This document shows, piece by piece, positions 62,386-64,000 of a stretch of DNA of 64,000 nt. Source of the stretch: Micromonospora sp. FIMYZ51 (lineage in GTDB: Bacteria > Actinomycetota > Actinomycetes > Mycobacteriales > Micromonosporaceae); contig NZ_CP134706.1 of assembly GCF_038246755.1 (NCBI RefSeq), positions 3,410,001 to 3,474,000 on the forward strand, in the 5' to 3' direction. The notes under the pieces are model-generated. The model had not been told where the DNA came from. It did no database searches and saw only the letters and a list, made by a program, of their open reading frames with translations. Position 1 is the first letter of the stretch. The number at the start of each line of letters is the position of its first letter. Made by a program: the position numbers and the translations under genes.

Positions 62386-64000
62386 TCAACGGCTGGCGGG
62401 AGCCGCTGCGCCGCCCCGCGGCCCACTGTCGGGCTGTCCGCTGTCGGTTCGTCCACTGTCGTTTTGTCGGCTGTCGTTTCGTCGGCTGTCGTTTCGTCGG
62501 CTGTCGGGCCCTGCGCTGTCGCTTTGTCGGCTGTCGGGCCCTGCGTTGTCGCTTTGTCGGCTGTCGGGCCCTGCGTTGTCGCTTTGTCGGCTGTGGGGCC
62601 CTGCGCTGTCGGTTCGTCCGCTGGCGCGTCGTCGCGCGAATGCGCCGAGGGCGACGTCGAGGACGAGGAAGCCGAGCAGGGTGACGCCGAGCCACGGCAG
62701 GGCCCAGCCGACCGCGGCGACCACCGGCCCACCGGCCAGCAGCGCCCACCAGGGCAGCCCGCGCAAGGCGCCCCGGGCAGGCGGGGCGCCGACGGGCGCG
62801 CGACGGTCGCCACGGGTCGGACGACGCTGCCACCACATGCGGTAGCCCCAGACGATGACGCAGAGCAGGCCAATGGCGAGCGCGGCGAGCAGGATCTGGT
62901 TGGCCGTACCGAAGAGCACCCCCATGTGAGCCTGCACGCCGAGCGCGCTGAGCTTGGCGAGTACCGGCCAGTCGGCGAAGTCGTTGCGGGCGGTCACCGT
63001 ACCGGTCTCGGGGTCGACGGCGGCCTGGTCCAACCGGATCGGCCAGGTGTTGTCGGTCTGCGCGACCGCCCAGGCCTCGCCGGGCTCGCCAGGGCTGATC
63101 TCCACGGGCCCGGACAGGCCGGCGTCGCGGGCCACCGCCAGGACCCGGTCGAAGGTGGCCGGGTCGGCCGCCCCCGACGACGGCGCGCCGCCGTGCTGGT
63201 GCTCGCCACCGCCGTCGGCCGGCGCACCGATCAGGCTGGTGGTGAGCGCCGGCCGCCGGGCGTCGAGCGCGTCCAGCCCGGCGGCGAAGTTCCCACCGGC
63301 GAAGCGGGACCAGGTCAGGCCGGTCGCGGAGAGGATGAGCAGCCCCACGGCGAGCCAGACGCCGGTGGTGGCGTGCCACCCCCGGGTACGCCGGACGCCC
63401 TTGCCGGCCGTCAGATCCGGCACCAACAGGTGCGTTACCCGGCCGCGTCCGGTACGCCGCCGACGCCACCACAGGATGATGCCGCCGAGCGCCAGGACCC
63501 AGAGCCAGCTGGCGGCGATCTCCGAGTAGTGCCGCCCGAGGTCACCCAGATGCAGATTACGGTGCAGATCGTCGAGCCAGGTGGTGGCGGGGGTGGAGCC
63601 GAACCAGGTGGTGAGCTGTCCGCGTACCTCGCCGCTGTACGGGTCGACGTAGACGGTGTGCTGCTTGTCGCCCAACTCCGGCAGCGCGAACACCACCTTC
63701 GTGGTCTGCTCACCAGCGCCGGGCGCCACCGCCACGAGGGTGCCGTCCGGATGGGCCGCCCGGGCTGCGGTGACCTGCTCGGCCAACGGTCGGGGCTGGT
63801 CGCCGACGCTGGCCACGGTGAGTTGGTCGCCGTACCGGATCTGGTCGACCTGTGGCGTGACGGTGTATGCCAGGCCGGTAAGCGCGGCCACCACCAGGAA
63901 CGGGGCGACCAGGATGCCGGCGTAGAAGTGCAGGCGCAGCAGCAGCGCCGCCAGCGGCGCGACACGTCGTTGGGTGCGGGTCGAAGGTGTCTGGGCGGCT
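62386..64000 (-). CDS. PepSY-domain membrane protein (N-terminus outside window)
   Basis: At least 537 residues in one frame to the window edge. It has a first membrane span RLHFYAGILVAPFLVVAALTG, two PepSY-like regions (about YVDPYSGEVRGQL and VDPETGTVTARND), further spans (WLWVLALGGIILWW; TTGVWLAVGLLILSATGLTW; LLAALAIGLLCVIVW) and a His-rich HQHGG loop, matching PiuB/YdfO-type PepSY-associated TM proteins linked to iron-siderophore reduction or export. The cytoplasmic C-terminal tail carries 10- and 5-residue repeats (GPDSRQSDNA; SRRND). No start codon is visible; the frame runs past GTG 63894. Confidence 0.85.
   Translation of the reverse strand, partial: AAQTPSTRTQRRVAPLAALLLRLHFYAGILVAPFLVVAALTGLAYTVTPQVDQIRYGDQLTVASVGDQPRPLAEQVTAARAAHPDGTLVAVAPGAGEQTTKVVFALPELGDKQHTVYVDPYSGEVRGQLTTWFGSTPATTWLDDLHRNLHLGDLGRHYSEIAASWLWVLALGGIILWWRRRRTGRGRVTHLLVPDLTAGKGVRRTRGWHATTGVWLAVGLLILSATGLTWSRFAGGNFAAGLDALDARRPALTTSLIGAPADGGGEHQHGGAPSSGAADPATFDRVLAVARDAGLSGPVEISPGEPGEAWAVAQTDNTWPIRLDQAAVDPETGTVTARNDFADWPVLAKLSALGVQAHMGVLFGTANQILLAALAIGLLCVIVWGYRMWWQRRPTRGDRRAPVGAPPARGALRGLPWWALLAGGPVVAAVGWALPWLGVTLLGFLVLDVALGAFARRRASGRTDSAGPHSRQSDNAGPDSRQSDNAGPDSRQSDSAGPDSRRNDSRRNDSRQNDSGRTDSGQPDSGPRGGAAAPASR
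62440..62615 (-). repeat. 30-bp and 15-bp direct repeats in the PepSY tail
   Basis: Three near-identical 30-base units (each encoding AGPDSRQSDN-like residues) and several 15-base units of related sequence are in tandem, all in multiples of three, so copy changes keep the frame. Confidence 0.75.

Noticed and set aside
62440..62615. Regular 30-base repeats resembling a CRISPR array
   Set aside because: The units are tandem without unique spacers and are codons of the PepSY protein tail.

Overview
The window is 64 kb of very GC-rich DNA with dense, mostly tandemly oriented genes, GTG and TTG starts, secreted Tat/Sec hydrolases carrying CBM2 and ricin-type (CBM13) modules, and many LacI, GntR and ROK regulators. 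This fits a soil or plant-litter actinomycete of the Micromonosporaceae, probably Micromonospora. That assignment rests on gene style and repeats, not on a marker gene. No rRNA, tRNA or CRISPR array was seen.

Layout. (1) 1-6.3 kb: a GH32/68-like enzyme, a LacI regulator, an ABC sugar importer (binding protein plus two permeases) and a serine hydrolase. (2) 6.4-8.1 kb: a broken inositol-phosphatase gene, a VOC protein, a gene-poor stretch and a 32-codon ORF that is only a Tat signal. (3) 8.2-20.7 kb: an L-fucose locus with an importer, fuconate dehydratase, fuconolactonase, an FCD/GntR regulator, two dehydrogenases and a secreted GH95 fucosidase. (4) 20.8-27.9 kb: a secreted Ig-fold esterase, a second sugar importer and a ROK regulator. 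(5) 28-39.5 kb: a GH27 enzyme and an L-arabinose operon, araB-araD-(YtfQ/R/T-YjfF-type importer)-araA. (6) 39.7-49.2 kb: GH43, a LacI regulator, GH10 xylanase, an intact IS5-family element and a GH127 beta-L-arabinofuranosidase. (7) 49.4-53.3 kb: an MFS exporter, a MarR-GNAT fusion and an AidB-like flavoprotein. (8) 53.7-57.3 kb: a GH-A clan enzyme with Fn3 and CBM2, and a CE1 esterase with CBM2. (9) 57.9-64 kb: an orphan SsuA-like binding protein, an SDR, a small hypothetical, a secreted beta-helix protein and a PepSY membrane protein cut by the window end.

Working together, the genes look like a hemicellulose/pectin side-chain utilisation region. Secreted enzymes release fucose, arabinose, xylose or galactose; three CUT2-type importers and one CUT1-type importer take sugars up; and the araBDA and non-phosphorylating fucose routes feed central metabolism. 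Four operator families tie the parts together. CTAAAtCnGTTTAG links the GH32 locus to the 20.8 kb esterase. TGTTAnCGnTAACA-like sites sit between the -35 and -10 boxes of the arabinose/xylan genes and of the 22.5 kb importer. ACATCTGATGT-like sites recur only through the fucose locus, apart from one overlapping copy at araB. A GAGAGCGCTCTC palindrome precedes the beta-helix gene. Strong hairpins punctuate the operons, often directly behind the binding-protein gene.
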